64,000 nt of DNA, from assembly GCA_049194865.1 (NCBI GenBank), contig JBLZWL010000064.1:52693-116692 (forward strand), given 5' to 3'. The DNA is from Myxococcus terminator_A. GTDB taxonomy: Bacteria > Myxococcota > Myxococcia > Myxococcales > Myxococcaceae. A model generated the notes under the pieces. That model saw nothing but the letters and a program-made list of their open reading frames with translations, made no database searches and was not told where the DNA came from. The stretch's first letter is position 1. Each line of letters begins with the position of its first letter. A program made the translations under genes and the position numbers. Shown in pieces: positions 35,771-44,888 of this stretch.

Positions 35771-37686
35771 GCTCCACCTCCCTCTCTGAGCACCAGGTTC
35801 CGGCGCGACCGCTCGAGCGTCCCCGCCACCAGCATCCGGTTCACCCACTCGAGCAGCCGCGCGTGGACCTTCGCCCCACCGTCCACCGCCTCCACGTCGA
35901 GCCCTCGCAGGCCCACCTCCTCCAGGGTCAGGCCCTTGGCCTTTCCCGACTTCGCGTCGACCGGGGGGTCCTCGGCCCGCCCCTCGGCGCGCGCCAGGAT
36001 TCGCGCCACCTCGGCCGCCAGCACCCGCGCCTGATCCCGTGACGACGCGGCCTCGACGTTCTCCGGGAAGCGACGCACCATCGCCTCCACCTCGTGCACC
36101 TTGCCCAGGGGCAGCAGGTCTCCTCCCAGCAGCGCCATGTCTTGATGCAGTCGGGCCAGCGGCTCGGGGGTGTCACCCTTCGGGGTCCAGCTCGCGGTCC
36201 ATAACCGCTCGCGCCCCGCATGCTTCGCCACGAGGACCGCGAGCGCGTTGCGCCCCGACTTCTTCGCGGCCTTCTCTGCCCGACGACCCAGGTCCAGCAG
36301 TTGCCCGAGGCTCTCCATCACATGGCCGATGCCCAGCCCCACCGACAACGTGGGAACCGATGCATCCGGGTCCGCGACGACTGGCGTCAGGTGCTTCGAG
36401 AACGCGGTCGCCAGCGCCCGGGCACACGCGAGCGCGTCCGCCGGACACACGAAGGCGAGGACATCATCGCCCCCCGCGTAGACGAGCATCCCTCGGTACC
36501 GCGACTGGACGATGTCACGCGCCTCGTCCGTGAAGCTCGCGAGCGCATGGGAGACCCGACGATGCGCCTCGACGCCCCCTTGCGCAGCCAGACACCGGAG
36601 CAGCTCGCCCATCCGGTCCCCGTCGGCGACCAGGCAGGCCACATAGGGAAAGGGAGCCACGGGCATGGCGTCGAGCAGCGGTCGGATGTGCGAGTCCGCG
36701 AACCGTTCGGCCTCATGCTTCGCCGCGTTGCGGTCCTCGCCCTCGCGCCACTCCTCGAAGTACGGACGCCAGCGGTCCGGGAGAAGGAGCTGGCCGTCGA
36801 ACGGGAAAGCGTTCACCCAGGACAGGTCCGTCCGGTGGACAGAAGTGAATCCCCGGTGGCCCGAGCAGGCGCCACGCAGCGCGGAGAGCTTCGCGCCCTG
36901 CGTCTGGCTCGCCGTCGCCAGCCAAGCCGCCAGCCCGATGCTCGTCACCGGGACGAACTGGTCCGGCTGGCCGCCCGCGCGCTTGAGCAACCCGAGCGCA
37001 TCCAGTTCCTCGCGCTCGCCGATGCGCAGCCGCTTCCAGTCTCCAGTCCGAGGACGCTTGCCGCGCAGCACGGACGCGCGTCCACCGTCGAGGCTCGACT
37101 TGTGCGTGCCGGCGGGAGGGACCTGGGTCCAGGCCTTGAACTCCCGCAGGCCCCGGCGCGCCTCCAGCGCGGCCTCGGCTTCATCGAGGGCCTCCTGGTA
37201 CTCGCCGTCGGCCATGGGCGCCCAGGCCGCGTGGAACTCCAGGAAGGTATCGAGCTGTTCGTCCGCCCACGCGTCCGCGCCCTCCGCGAGCAGCGGCCCG
37301 CTGTTCTTGCGCACGCGCGCCCACTCGTTCCGAAGAGTGACTCGAGCCGCCTCGCGCGCTTCGCGGGCCACCTTGGCCGCGTCGCCCTTCACCACCGCGA
37401 GGACCTTGTTGGGGAAGCCCTTCACCGCCTCGGCATCCGCCAGGGCCTCGTCGGTCTTCGTGGCGCTCTTCGGCTGCGCGCCGGGCTTCGAGGCCGCCGC
37501 CTCAAGCTGCCCCGGGTGGGGGAAGATGAGCTCGGCGCCGGCGTCGCGGAGCGCGCACGCCATGGCGCGGCTCAGGCAGGAGAGCAGGTAGCTGCCAAAC
37601 CAGAGGTCGCGCGTGCGACGGGCCTGGGCGAGGAAGCCCTGCACCGGCCCGACCTTGAGCACGAGCACGTGTGATTGAGTCGTCAT
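35767..37686 (-). CDS. cmr2: Type III-B Cas10/Cmr2, cyclase-type, without HD domain
   Basis: 639 residues. The N-terminus begins directly with the first palm region (KVGPVQGFLAQARRTRDLWF, then GSYLLSCLSRAM); no N-terminal HD nuclease domain precedes it, and I find no His-Asp pair in a comparable position. The second palm has an intact GGDD motif (YAGGDDVLAF, near residue 405), the active site that makes cyclic oligoadenylates. The length fits an HD-less Cmr2; Pyrococcus Cmr2 with its HD domain is over 850 residues. It is expected to signal through cOA but not to cut ssDNA. It starts three bases after cmr1. No CARF-domain effector gene is in the window. Confidence 0.93.
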   Translation of the reverse strand: MTTQSHVLVLKVGPVQGFLAQARRTRDLWFGSYLLSCLSRAMACALRDAGAELIFPHPGQLEAAASKPGAQPKSATKTDEALADAEAVKGFPNKVLAVVKGDAAKVAREAREAARVTLRNEWARVRKNSGPLLAEGADAWADEQLDTFLEFHAAWAPMADGEYQEALDEAEAALEARRGLREFKAWTQVPPAGTHKSSLDGGRASVLRGKRPRTGDWKRLRIGEREELDALGLLKRAGGQPDQFVPVTSIGLAAWLATASQTQGAKLSALRGACSGHRGFTSVHRTDLSWVNAFPFDGQLLLPDRWRPYFEEWREGEDRNAAKHEAERFADSHIRPLLDAMPVAPFPYVACLVADGDRMGELLRCLAAQGGVEAHRRVSHALASFTDEARDIVQSRYRGMLVYAGGDDVLAFVCPADALACARALATAFSKHLTPVVADPDASVPTLSVGLGIGHVMESLGQLLDLGRRAEKAAKKSGRNALAVLVAKHAGRERLWTASWTPKGDTPEPLARLHQDMALLGGDLLPLGKVHEVEAMVRRFPENVEAASSRDQARVLAAEVARILARAEGRAEDPPVDAKSGKAKGLTLEEVGLRGLDVEAVDGGAKVHARLLEWVNRMLVAGTLERSRRNLVLREGGGA

Positions 37687-37689
37687 GGT

Positions 37690-39081
37690 CTACGCCTCCC
37701 GAGCCTTCTTCGTGTCGCGAAGCCAGGTGAAGAACGCCTCGCGCAGCGACGTCGCGGCGCACAGCGGATTGAAGAGGGGCTGGTCGTCTTTCGCGCGGAG
37801 TAGGTCGAAGTCCGCGCGCGTCGCGTCGATGGCGCGGTTCGACTGCACCAGGACGACCTTGCCGCCCTGGGGGTAGCCGCGCTCCAGCCACAGCGCGATG
37901 GGCTCGAAGCGACCGTTGGCCAGCGGCATCGCCTTGACGATGAGCGGTGAGGCCAGCCGGTCCTTCGGCTCGCGCTCCCGGTCGCGGACCCACTGGAGCT
38001 GCACGTTCTTGGGCTCGGGGGGCTGGTAGGGATTGTCCGAGTCCCGCCGCTTCTGCTGGAAGTGGACGATGATGGGCAGCCCGAAGCCCGCGCGAGGCCA
38101 CGCGGGGGATTTCGAGTACGCCGAGCGCGGCGCGTGCTCCGCAGGATAGGTGCGCGCGTGGTGACGAATCTTGTCCGCCTCCGGCCAGTTGGAGCGGCCC
38201 GCGCGATTGCGCTTGTCTCCGGTGGGGCGTGGGTTGCGCGGACGTTCGCCCTGCACCCCTGTGGTGCCCTGACGGAACGCGCGCAGCCAGCCCAGTGCCT
38301 CCAGCCAGGCACTGTTACCGTCAGGCCAGGACTCGTTTCTAATCCCACGCAGGAAACACGCGCCGCGAAGCAGGGGCAGGTCGCTCGGAGTGCCCGCGAG
38401 TTCGGGCTGGAGGAGGGGCAGGTCCCCGAAGAGCCGGCGCAGTTCCGCGCGGGCGGCGCTCCTCGGCAGCCATTGCTTGCACTGCTCCTCGGTGGCGAGC
38501 GTCACCGTGCCGCAGCCACGACGGGTTCGTGAGCCATACCCACCGAAGAGCACCCACGCGCGGAAGGCGTGGCGGACCTCCGCCGACAGCGCGCCCTCTG
38601 GAGCGGAGACCTCCAGGGTGAAGCGCAGGCCGGGCTTCCAGCGGGGCGCGGTGGGGAGCTCTCGCGTGTGACGAGAGGGCCAGAGCGCATAGGACGACGC
38701 CTCGTCCTCCGAGACATCGTGAGGGTCCTGCCCGGAGGTAGTGACAGCGCGCACGCACAGGTCCACCTGGGAGCGGCGGGGCTTTTCCTTGCCCAGACTC
38801 ATGCCGCCCCACAGCTCGCGCTCGCGCTGGGCGAGGTCGAGCCGCTGGGCCTCGCCGTAGCCATGGCCATACAGCGCGCGCCACCAGAAGCGCAGGTGTC
38901 CACGCAGCGTGGGCACGCGGATGAGGTCCACTTCGGAGAGCTGACGTGGGACTGGCGCGCCTCCGAGGATGGGCGTGACGGTCTTCAGGTCCACGGAGAA
39001 GGTCTCGCGTCGAGGCCCACCGGGCAGTCTGCGCCTCGGGCTCGGGTCCTTGGGTGGCGGGGGCAGGTTCAGGGGCTGCAT
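37690..39081 (-). CDS. cmr1: Type III-B RAMP protein Cmr1
   Basis: 463 residues; first gene of the six-gene operon. The double RAMP build is visible: FSVDLKTVTPILGGAPVP near residue 28, LIRVPTLRGHLRFWWRALYG near 53-72, and a glycine-rich FGGYGSRTRRGCGTVTL near 174-190. Cmr1 binds near the 3' end of the crRNA. The ATG at 39081 is chosen as the first in frame with normal codon use. A 442-bp region separates it from the divergent Rpn-like gene and holds the element shared with cas6. Confidence 0.9.
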   Translation of the reverse strand: MQPLNLPPPPKDPSPRRRLPGGPRRETFSVDLKTVTPILGGAPVPRQLSEVDLIRVPTLRGHLRFWWRALYGHGYGEAQRLDLAQRERELWGGMSLGKEKPRRSQVDLCVRAVTTSGQDPHDVSEDEASSYALWPSRHTRELPTAPRWKPGLRFTLEVSAPEGALSAEVRHAFRAWVLFGGYGSRTRRGCGTVTLATEEQCKQWLPRSAARAELRRLFGDLPLLQPELAGTPSDLPLLRGACFLRGIRNESWPDGNSAWLEALGWLRAFRQGTTGVQGERPRNPRPTGDKRNRAGRSNWPEADKIRHHARTYPAEHAPRSAYSKSPAWPRAGFGLPIIVHFQQKRRDSDNPYQPPEPKNVQLQWVRDREREPKDRLASPLIVKAMPLANGRFEPIALWLERGYPQGGKVVLVQSNRAIDATRADFDLLRAKDDQPLFNPLCAATSLREAFFTWLRDTKKAREA

Positions 39082-39290
39082 GAAGACACCTCGGCTCCTC
39101 CTCGTCCTGCCGGGGCGGGACGAGGTGGGGGTGAGTGAAGACGCAGGGAGACTTCGCCGGTGGGCCGAGCGAGGGCGCGCGGCTCACAGCGCGCGAACGG
39201 CCCCCAGACGTCAGCTACCGTGACAGCAGGAGACCTTCGGGGAGGTCGCCCGGAGGCGGTGGATGAAGCGCGGGGATGGGTGTCGGTGCA

Positions 39291-39352
39291 CATGTCCACC
39301 GAGGAAGACGCCAACGCCGCGCGCACCCCTCGCGGCTCCGTGCGTTTTTTCC
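39291..39352 (-). promoter_or_regulatory. Conserved element upstream of cmr1 (copy 1)
   Basis: About 60 bp (plus strand begins CATGTCCACCGAGGAAGACG and ends in six T residues) matched by 44889-44946 upstream of cas6 with only a few differences. It lies about 210 bp before the cmr1 start. The rest of the 39082-39523 gap shows no gene. The simplest reading is a shared promoter or regulator site for the two cas units, though no -35/-10 pair is obvious. Confidence 0.55.
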
Positions 39353-39523
39353 GGGGTGGCCTGTCGCCACGGCCTGCCGCGATGAACGGAAGCCAGCACG
39401 GGTTGCCCGAGCCTCCGCGCAAGTCCCATGAGCGCTGTTCCGCACCGGGGCATCAACGGGCTCACGAACGCGCCCGCCCTACCTGATGGATGTCAGACCC
39501 GTGTACTACCTCTCAGGTCCGTC

Positions 39524-40378
39524 ATGAGACCCATCTTCGACCTGGTGCTCCGTGGGCTCGTTCAGCGCCATCCGGAGCAGTTGCTGTTCCTCCTCTTCGG
39601 CGAGGGTGCACCGCGCTTCGTGCGTGCCTCGGACACCAGCCTTCCGCAGTCCGAGCGACGCGCGGATGCGGTGCTTGTGGTGGAGACGACCTCGGAGCGC
39701 TTCGCAGTGGAAATCGAACTGCAGGCTCAAGCAGACCCGGACTTCGCCCGGAGACTCCTCGACTACACCGTGCGCGTCCATCTGCGCGAAAACCTCCCGG
39801 TGTTACCCGTGGTCATCCTCGTGGTCCCCGAGGCGGAAGGTGTCCGTCCTCCCTACGTCATCCGCTGTCAGGGACAACCGAGGCTCACCCTGGATTTCCT
39901 GGTGGTCCGTTTGTGGGAGGTGGACTTCTCGCAGCCAGCCCTCCAAGCCGCCACGCCGCTCTTACCGCTCTCCGTCCTTGATGCCCGGGCGGGGCCCGAG
40001 CGAGCGACTTGGGCAGAGGCACGTATCCGACAAGCCACCGACCTTTCCACCCACGAGCGACTGGATTTGCTCGTCGTCCTGGGTACCCTGACATCACGCC
40101 GCTTCGGCAGCGCTCAGCTCACCCCATCGTTGAGGAACATCATGATGGATTCACCCTTTTGGGAAGAACAGCGCGCCCGAGAAAAGGCTCGGACGCTCAT
40201 CACCTTCGCGCGCCTCCGGGAGCTGACGTTGCCACCAGAGGCAGAAGAGCGACTGGCCTCGCTTGGCGCGTCCGTCCTGGACCAGCTCATCGTCCTCGCC
40301 TTCACCCAGCCGGACTCGGCGTTGGGCGCCCTGCGCGATGCGGCCCGGCCCAGCTCCGGGAGAAGCACACCCTCTTGA
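39524..40378 (+). CDS. Rpn/PDDEXK-family putative nuclease or transposase-like protein
   Basis: 284 residues from the ATG at 39524. The N-terminal half fits the Rpn-like PD-(D/E)xK fold: QSERRADAVLVVETTSERFA followed by VEIELQAQADPDFARRLLDY. The expected ExK is replaced by an ELQ-type motif, common in this superfamily. The C-terminal part is helical (DPS-type linker, then LRELTLPPEAEERLASLGAS), as in DUF4351-containing members. Rpn proteins are linked to recombination. It is the only plus-strand gene in the CRISPR region, convergent with array 2, and its stop lies 34 bp from the degenerate trailer repeat. A link to CRISPR function is not shown. Confidence 0.7.
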   Translation: MRPIFDLVLRGLVQRHPEQLLFLLFGEGAPRFVRASDTSLPQSERRADAVLVVETTSERFAVEIELQAQADPDFARRLLDYTVRVHLRENLPVLPVVILVVPEAEGVRPPYVIRCQGQPRLTLDFLVVRLWEVDFSQPALQAATPLLPLSVLDARAGPERATWAEARIRQATDLSTHERLDLLVVLGTLTSRRFGSAQLTPSLRNIMMDSPFWEEQRAREKARTLITFARLRELTLPPEAEERLASLGASVLDQLIVLAFTQPDSALGALRDAARPSSGRSTPS

Positions 40379-40412
40379 AGGGATGGCAGCAACTGCCGCT
40401 GGACTCAGAAAG

Positions 40413-42090
40413 GGCCGTGTCCTTGTCCGGCATCACGGCGAGTGATGGCTGTCCAAGCGGGGACGCTGATTCCAGTGACCTTGATGTGCTCAACGCCTTC
40501 CGGCATCACGGCGAGCGGCGGCCGAGGCCGTGGAGCTGCGACCCGGCTTCGCGATGAAGGTGCTCAACGCCTTCCGGTATCACGGCGAGCGGCGGGACTC
40601 ATGAAAGACATCGCCGGGCTGGTCGAAGAGTGCTCAACGCCTTCCGGCATCACGGCGAGCGGCGGTCGTTTTCAAATCACGTTGCGTTCAGCGCAAGATG
40701 CTGAGTGCTCAACGCCTTCCGGCATCACGGCGAGCGGCGGGGCAGCAAGTGTGCTGTCGGTGTCTTGATTCCTCACGGGTGCTCAACGCCTTCCGGCATC
40801 ACGGCGAGCGGCGGTGGTGAAGCGGGGAGACACCGGACGCCGGGAGTGGTGCTCAACGCCTTCCGGCATCATGGCGAGCGGCGGCTGGGGCGCGAGCTTG
40901 ACGAACTGGTACGTGCTGTGGTGCTCAACGCCTTCCGGCATCACGGCGAGCGGCGGCTGGAAGCGCTGCGCCCGTTCAAGCCGTTCGCGAAGTCGTGCTC
41001 AACGCCTTCCGGCATCACGGCGTGCGGCGGGAGTTCCACGCGGCCACGCGCCAGCCGGCACCCTCGTGCTCAACGCCTTCCGGCATCACGGCGAGCGGCG
41101 GATGAGAACCTCGGCGCGCGCAATGACAGCGTTAACCGTGCTCAACGCCTTCCGGCATCACGGCGAGCGGCGGTTCGACAACGAACCCCTGGAGTGGGCC
41201 AACTGGCGTGCTCAACGCCTTCCGGCATCACGGCGAGCGGCGGTCACAGAACACCATCGAAGCCAAAGTCTGGGAGACCGTGTGCTCAACGCCTTCCGGC
41301 ATCACGGCGAGCGGCGGCTCGACGTCGGGCGGGGCCGTCCATGGGATGACCGGTGCTCAACGCCTTCCGGCATCACGGCGAGCGGCGGGGAAAAGGCCCG
41401 AGTGGATAAGGCCACGGACTACATCAGTGCTCAACGCCTTCCGGCATCACGGCGAGCGGCGGACGGTGGAAAACCGTTATGGCACGGCGCCGCTCCGGTT
41501 GTGCTCAACGCCTTCCGGCATCACGGCGAGCGGCGGGTGTGGCGTGCGACTGCGCCCACGCGACCGAGTGGTGCTCAACGCCTTCCGGCATCACGGCGAG
41601 CGGCGGAACTGGTCGTCACGAAGACACGCTGCCCTGCCCTCCAGGTGCTCAACGCCTTCCGGCATCACGGCGAGCGGCGGGCAGGTGCCCGGGGACTACT
41701 ACCGACGGGCGTGCCTGTGCTCAACGCCTTCCGGCATCACGGCGAGCGGCGGTTGGCGTGTTACCGCTGAAAGTGAAAATCTGAGTGTGCTCAACGCCTT
41801 CCAGCATCACGGCGAGCGGCGGACCTTCCATAACTACAAGTACGCGATGGAGTCAGACATGTGCTCAACGCCTTCCGGCATCACGGCGAGCGGCGGGACG
41901 ACGGGCGAGGTAATCAGGAACTGGATGGGGCGGTGCTCAACGCCTGCCGGCATCACGGCGAGCGGCGGTCCTGAACCTGAACGAAGTGCCGAATGACATC
42001 GTGGGGTGCTCAACGCCTTCCGGCATCACGGCGAGCGGCGGTGCGCCGTAGCCGGGAAATCATCAACCGGGGACTCGCGGCGTGCTCAAC
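40413..42090 (-). CRISPR. CRISPR array 2, left segment
   Basis: One degenerate trailer repeat (40413-40448, conserved only over its last ~24 bp), then 22 intact 36-bp repeats from 40486 to 42041, and the first nine bases of a 23rd repeat at 42082-42090 where an insertion element interrupts it. Spacers are 34-40 nt. Repeats are the same as in array 1 with scattered single changes (for example at 40560, 40849, 40995, 41787 and 41933). Degeneracy at the left end fits a leader on the right and minus-strand transcription. Confidence 0.97.
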
Positions 42091-42408
42091 TGTTGCCGCG
42101 CACGCTTTTTGATGGTTCCACGGCGTTCCACGGACCGGCTCGTTGATGGGCACTTCCAGCAAGCGCGCGAAACCACTGGAGTCCATCACGAACGTGCTCG
42201 GACGGGTGTCACCGCCGATGATGGCCTCTTCTTGAGGCGATTCCCCTTGGGGAATCGACGGTTGCAGCTTGAGCCGGAGCACGAGGCGGCTCAAGGCTGC
42301 CCGGAGGGCACCGCCGCCAGGCGGCCGTAGGGCCTTGAACCGACTCGGGATTCCGGCGTCCATCATCCAGCCGGCTCACCCGTCCATCAACAAGCGTGCT
42401 CGGCAACA
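42091..42408. mobile_element. 318-bp MITE-like insertion with terminal inverted repeats
   Basis: The element starts TGTTGCCGCGCACGCTT and its other end reads, in reverse complement, TGTTGCCGAGCACGCTT; 17 of the first 19 positions pair. It is flanked by a direct repeat TCAAC (42086-42090 and 42409-42413) that is part of the CRISPR repeat, so removal of the element plus one copy restores a perfect repeat. Inside is a minus-strand frame of roughly 90 residues (including STFVMDSSGFARLLEVPINE) which I do not recognise and which is too short for a transposase. It is therefore probably non-autonomous or an internal-deletion derivative. Confidence 0.85.
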
Positions 42409-43729
42409 TCAACGCCTTCCGGCATCACGGCGAGCGGCGGTGCTGCAGAAGGACGGGCTTCTTCAGAAGACGTTCTGTGCTCAACGCCTTCCGGCATCAC
42501 GGCGAGCGGCGGCAGCGCGGGCAGCGAGCCCTTCGCGGCCCCACCGAAGTGCTCAACGCCTTCCGGCATCACGGCGAGCGGCGGTAGCCTCCGTAGGGGT
42601 CGTAGCCCTGGTCCTGGGTGCTCAACGCCTTCCGGCATCACGGCGAGCGGCGGGTCGCCTGCGCCTTCTGGAAGCGCGAGGGGCAGGCGTGCTCAACGCC
42701 TTCCGGCATCACGGCGAGCGGCGGCTACCTGGAGAGGGAAGCACCTGCCGTCGCCGCGCGTGCTCAACGCCTTCCGGCATCACGGCGAGCGGCGGAACAA
42801 CCGGCGCGTCCTGCGTCTCCCGAGCATGAGTGCTCAACGCCTTCCGGCATCACGGCGAGCGGCGGCAAATCATCCGCGAGGGGGAAACGGTTGTCTTCCG
42901 GTGCTCAACGCCTTCCGGCATCACGGCGAGCGGCGGGGACTCAACCGGCTGGCAGTGGATGCTCGCGCCCATGTGCTCAACGCCTTCCGGCATCACGGCG
43001 AGCGGCGGGGTTCGCGGACCCCTCGGACAACACGCGCAAGTCCCTGATGTGCTCAACGCCTTCCGGCATCACGGCGAGCGGCGGGCTGTATTTGAGGTGG
43101 AACCATGAGCGCCGAAATGTGCTCAACGCCTTCCGGCATCACGGCGAGCGGCGGTCTCGGAGCGGGCTTCAAGGAAGCGGAGGTCCCCATGTGCTCAACG
43201 CCTTCCGGCATCACGGCGAGCGGCGGTCGCTGAGCGAGGCGGGCAAGCTCATGTGGCTGCACCTGGTGCTCAACGCCTTCCGGCATCACGGCGAGCGGCG
43301 GACATCGATGGATTTATAGGGTCATCTGATAGTGAGTGCTCAACGCCTTCCGGCATCACGGCGAGCGGCGGAGCCGACTATTCCCGGGCAGAAGCCCAAC
43401 CGCATCAAGTGCTCAACGCCTTCCGGCATCACGGCGAGCGGCGGTCTTCACCGCCACGTTGGGCAAGACGTCGGTGCAGTTGTGCTCAACGCCTTCCGGC
43501 ATCACGGCGAGCGGCGGGGGAGTCTCCGCGCGTACCTCTGGCACCCCTACGCGTGCTCAACGCCTTCCGGCATCACGGCGAGCGGCGGCGCCGAGCCCAT
43601 GCACTGCTGGAAGACCCGCGCGGGTGCTCAACGCCTTCCGGCATCACGGCGAGCGGCGGCCGGACTCGAAAAGAAAAAGTAGCAGGGTGCTTGGTGCTCA
43701 ACGCCTTCCGGCATCACGGCGAGCGGCGG
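42409..43729 (-). CRISPR. CRISPR array 2, right (leader-proximal) segment
   Basis: Begins with the TCAAC target duplication and the remaining 27 bp of the interrupted repeat (to 42440), followed by 18 repeats at 42477, 42549, 42618, 42689, 42760, 42830, 42901, 42973, 43049, 43119, 43191, 43266, 43336, 43409, 43482, 43553, 43624 and 43694. These repeats are essentially identical to each other, as expected for the recently extended leader side. Spacers are 33-40 nt. With the left segment the array has 41 good repeats plus one degenerate one. Confidence 0.97.
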
Positions 43730-43990
43730 AGCCGCCCCAGAATCCCAAGCAGTTCCAGCATCTTGACTCCCCCCTTTTCAAGCACCCCCACCCTTCTCGG
43801 CGCCATCTCCACCCGCGAGCCATCCCACATCATCCAACCTCCTGAATCTCCAAGCTTTTTCCCCATTCAAGCACCTATTCACCTGTCAAAGAGCCCCAAC
43901 CCCGCGTTACTCCAGGGCTTTCCGCCCACTTCCCCCATCCCCGCCTCCGCCACGCCGAGGTGCTTGAAAGTCCAATCCCTCACACCCCAC
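43730..43990 (-). promoter_or_regulatory. Leader of CRISPR array 2
   Basis: About 260 bp between the last repeat and cas6, related along its length to the right flank of array 1. Minus-strand CTCTTTGACAGGTGAATAG includes a TTGACA hexamer. The decamer GGTGCTTGAA occurs twice toward the array (plus-strand complements at 43777-43786 and 43866-43875) and once inverted at 43959-43968. Spacing of these sites is kept in the other leader within one base. They may bind an integration or transcription factor. No gene is supportable in the 43730-44080 gap. Confidence 0.75.
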
Positions 43991-44080
43991 TCCCAACGAG
44001 CCCGCACTCCACCGTCCCCCAGAAACAAACAATGCCCAGGCGTCTCCGCGCCCAGGCCCGCCTGCTCCCATCTCAAACCC

Positions 44081-44713
44081 CTACACCGCGCCCGCCACCC
44101 CCTGCGGCTCACGCTGCCAGGTCCCCACGCCGACGCGCAGGCGCGTGGGCAGGAACAGTCCGCACCCCATGTGTCGCCTCCCTCCCATCCCCCGCTCCTG
44201 CAAGCGCACCGACGCACGCGGCGACAGGTTGCTCAACATCAGCCCATAACCAATTACCTTCTTCCCCGCGATACCCACCACGCGCCGCCGCCCCACGTGC
44301 ACCGTGGCCTCGCACTCCATCTCCGCCAGGGCCCGCTTCACCGCGCCGCGGAAGCTCGCGTCATCCACCGCGTTCTTGAACGTCACCACCCGCGCGGACA
44401 AGGACACCGGCGCCTCCAGCGCGAACACCCGTGGCATCCCCAGCGCCACCTCCCCTCCCCCCACTTCAATCGCAGCGCCCCCCAAAGGCAGCCACACCGG
44501 CAGCGCCTCCGTGGGACACCTCACCCGCAGCGTCCCATGACCCACGAGCAGACGCTTCCCGCTCGCCCGAGTCCCTCGCAGATTGAAGATGCCGACGTCC
44601 TCGCGCGCATGCAGCCCCGGCAGCCGGTGCGATAGCGCCGAGAACAAAACATACCCATGGTCCAATGGCACCCCACCGCCTCGCGCGGGGTAGACGAGGT
44701 CAATCACTGACAT
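44081..44713 (-). CDS. cas6: CRISPR endoribonuclease Cas6 (Cmx6/MYXAN type)
   Basis: 210 residues starting MSVIDLVYPARGGGVPLDHG; the ATG at 44713 has GAGG six bases upstream, better placed than the ATG at 44719. The N-terminal LFSALSHRLPGLHARED supplies a candidate active-site His. The C-terminus has the Gly-rich RAMP loop GMGGRRHMGCGLFLP. The build matches the Cas6/Cmx6 family named for Myxococcus. It should cleave pre-crRNA of both arrays at the base of the small repeat stem, leaving an 8-nt handle. It lies directly upstream of the array 2 leader on the same strand, separate from the cmr operon but sharing an upstream element with it. Confidence 0.88.
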   Translation of the reverse strand: MSVIDLVYPARGGGVPLDHGYVLFSALSHRLPGLHAREDVGIFNLRGTRASGKRLLVGHGTLRVRCPTEALPVWLPLGGAAIEVGGGEVALGMPRVFALEAPVSLSARVVTFKNAVDDASFRGAVKRALAEMECEATVHVGRRRVVGIAGKKVIGYGLMLSNLSPRASVRLQERGMGGRRHMGCGLFLPTRLRVGVGTWQREPQGVAGAV

Positions 44714-44888
44714 GTTCATCCTCGATGGCCCCGCCTCGGCGGGACAGTCCTACGGGGGAGTCCTCGCCCAAACTCCTGACGAGGGCACACAGGTCCCTGC
44801 CCCACGAACCGCGGCACGATGCCACGGGCCCACCCTCCCAGAAGGGAGCCCAGGCACGTCCGACGCTCGGGTAGCAGGGGTCATCACG

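Noticed and set aside
39323..39352. CGCAC...GTGCG hairpin followed by six T residues, which looks like a plus-strand terminator.
   Set aside because: No plus-strand gene ends upstream, and the homologous copy at 44.9 kb keeps the T run but not the stem.
42091..42408. Transposase gene inside the 318-bp insertion.
   Set aside because: Only about 90 residues are encoded on either strand and no DDE or other transposase motif is visible, so I call it a non-autonomous element only.
30508..43729. Long open frames across the arrays giving proteins with repeated LNAFRHHGERR, STPSGITASGG or AQRLPASRRAA units.
   Set aside because: They are translations of the 36-bp CRISPR repeat in three frames. Repeat-spacer periodicity explains them fully and there are no ribosome sites.
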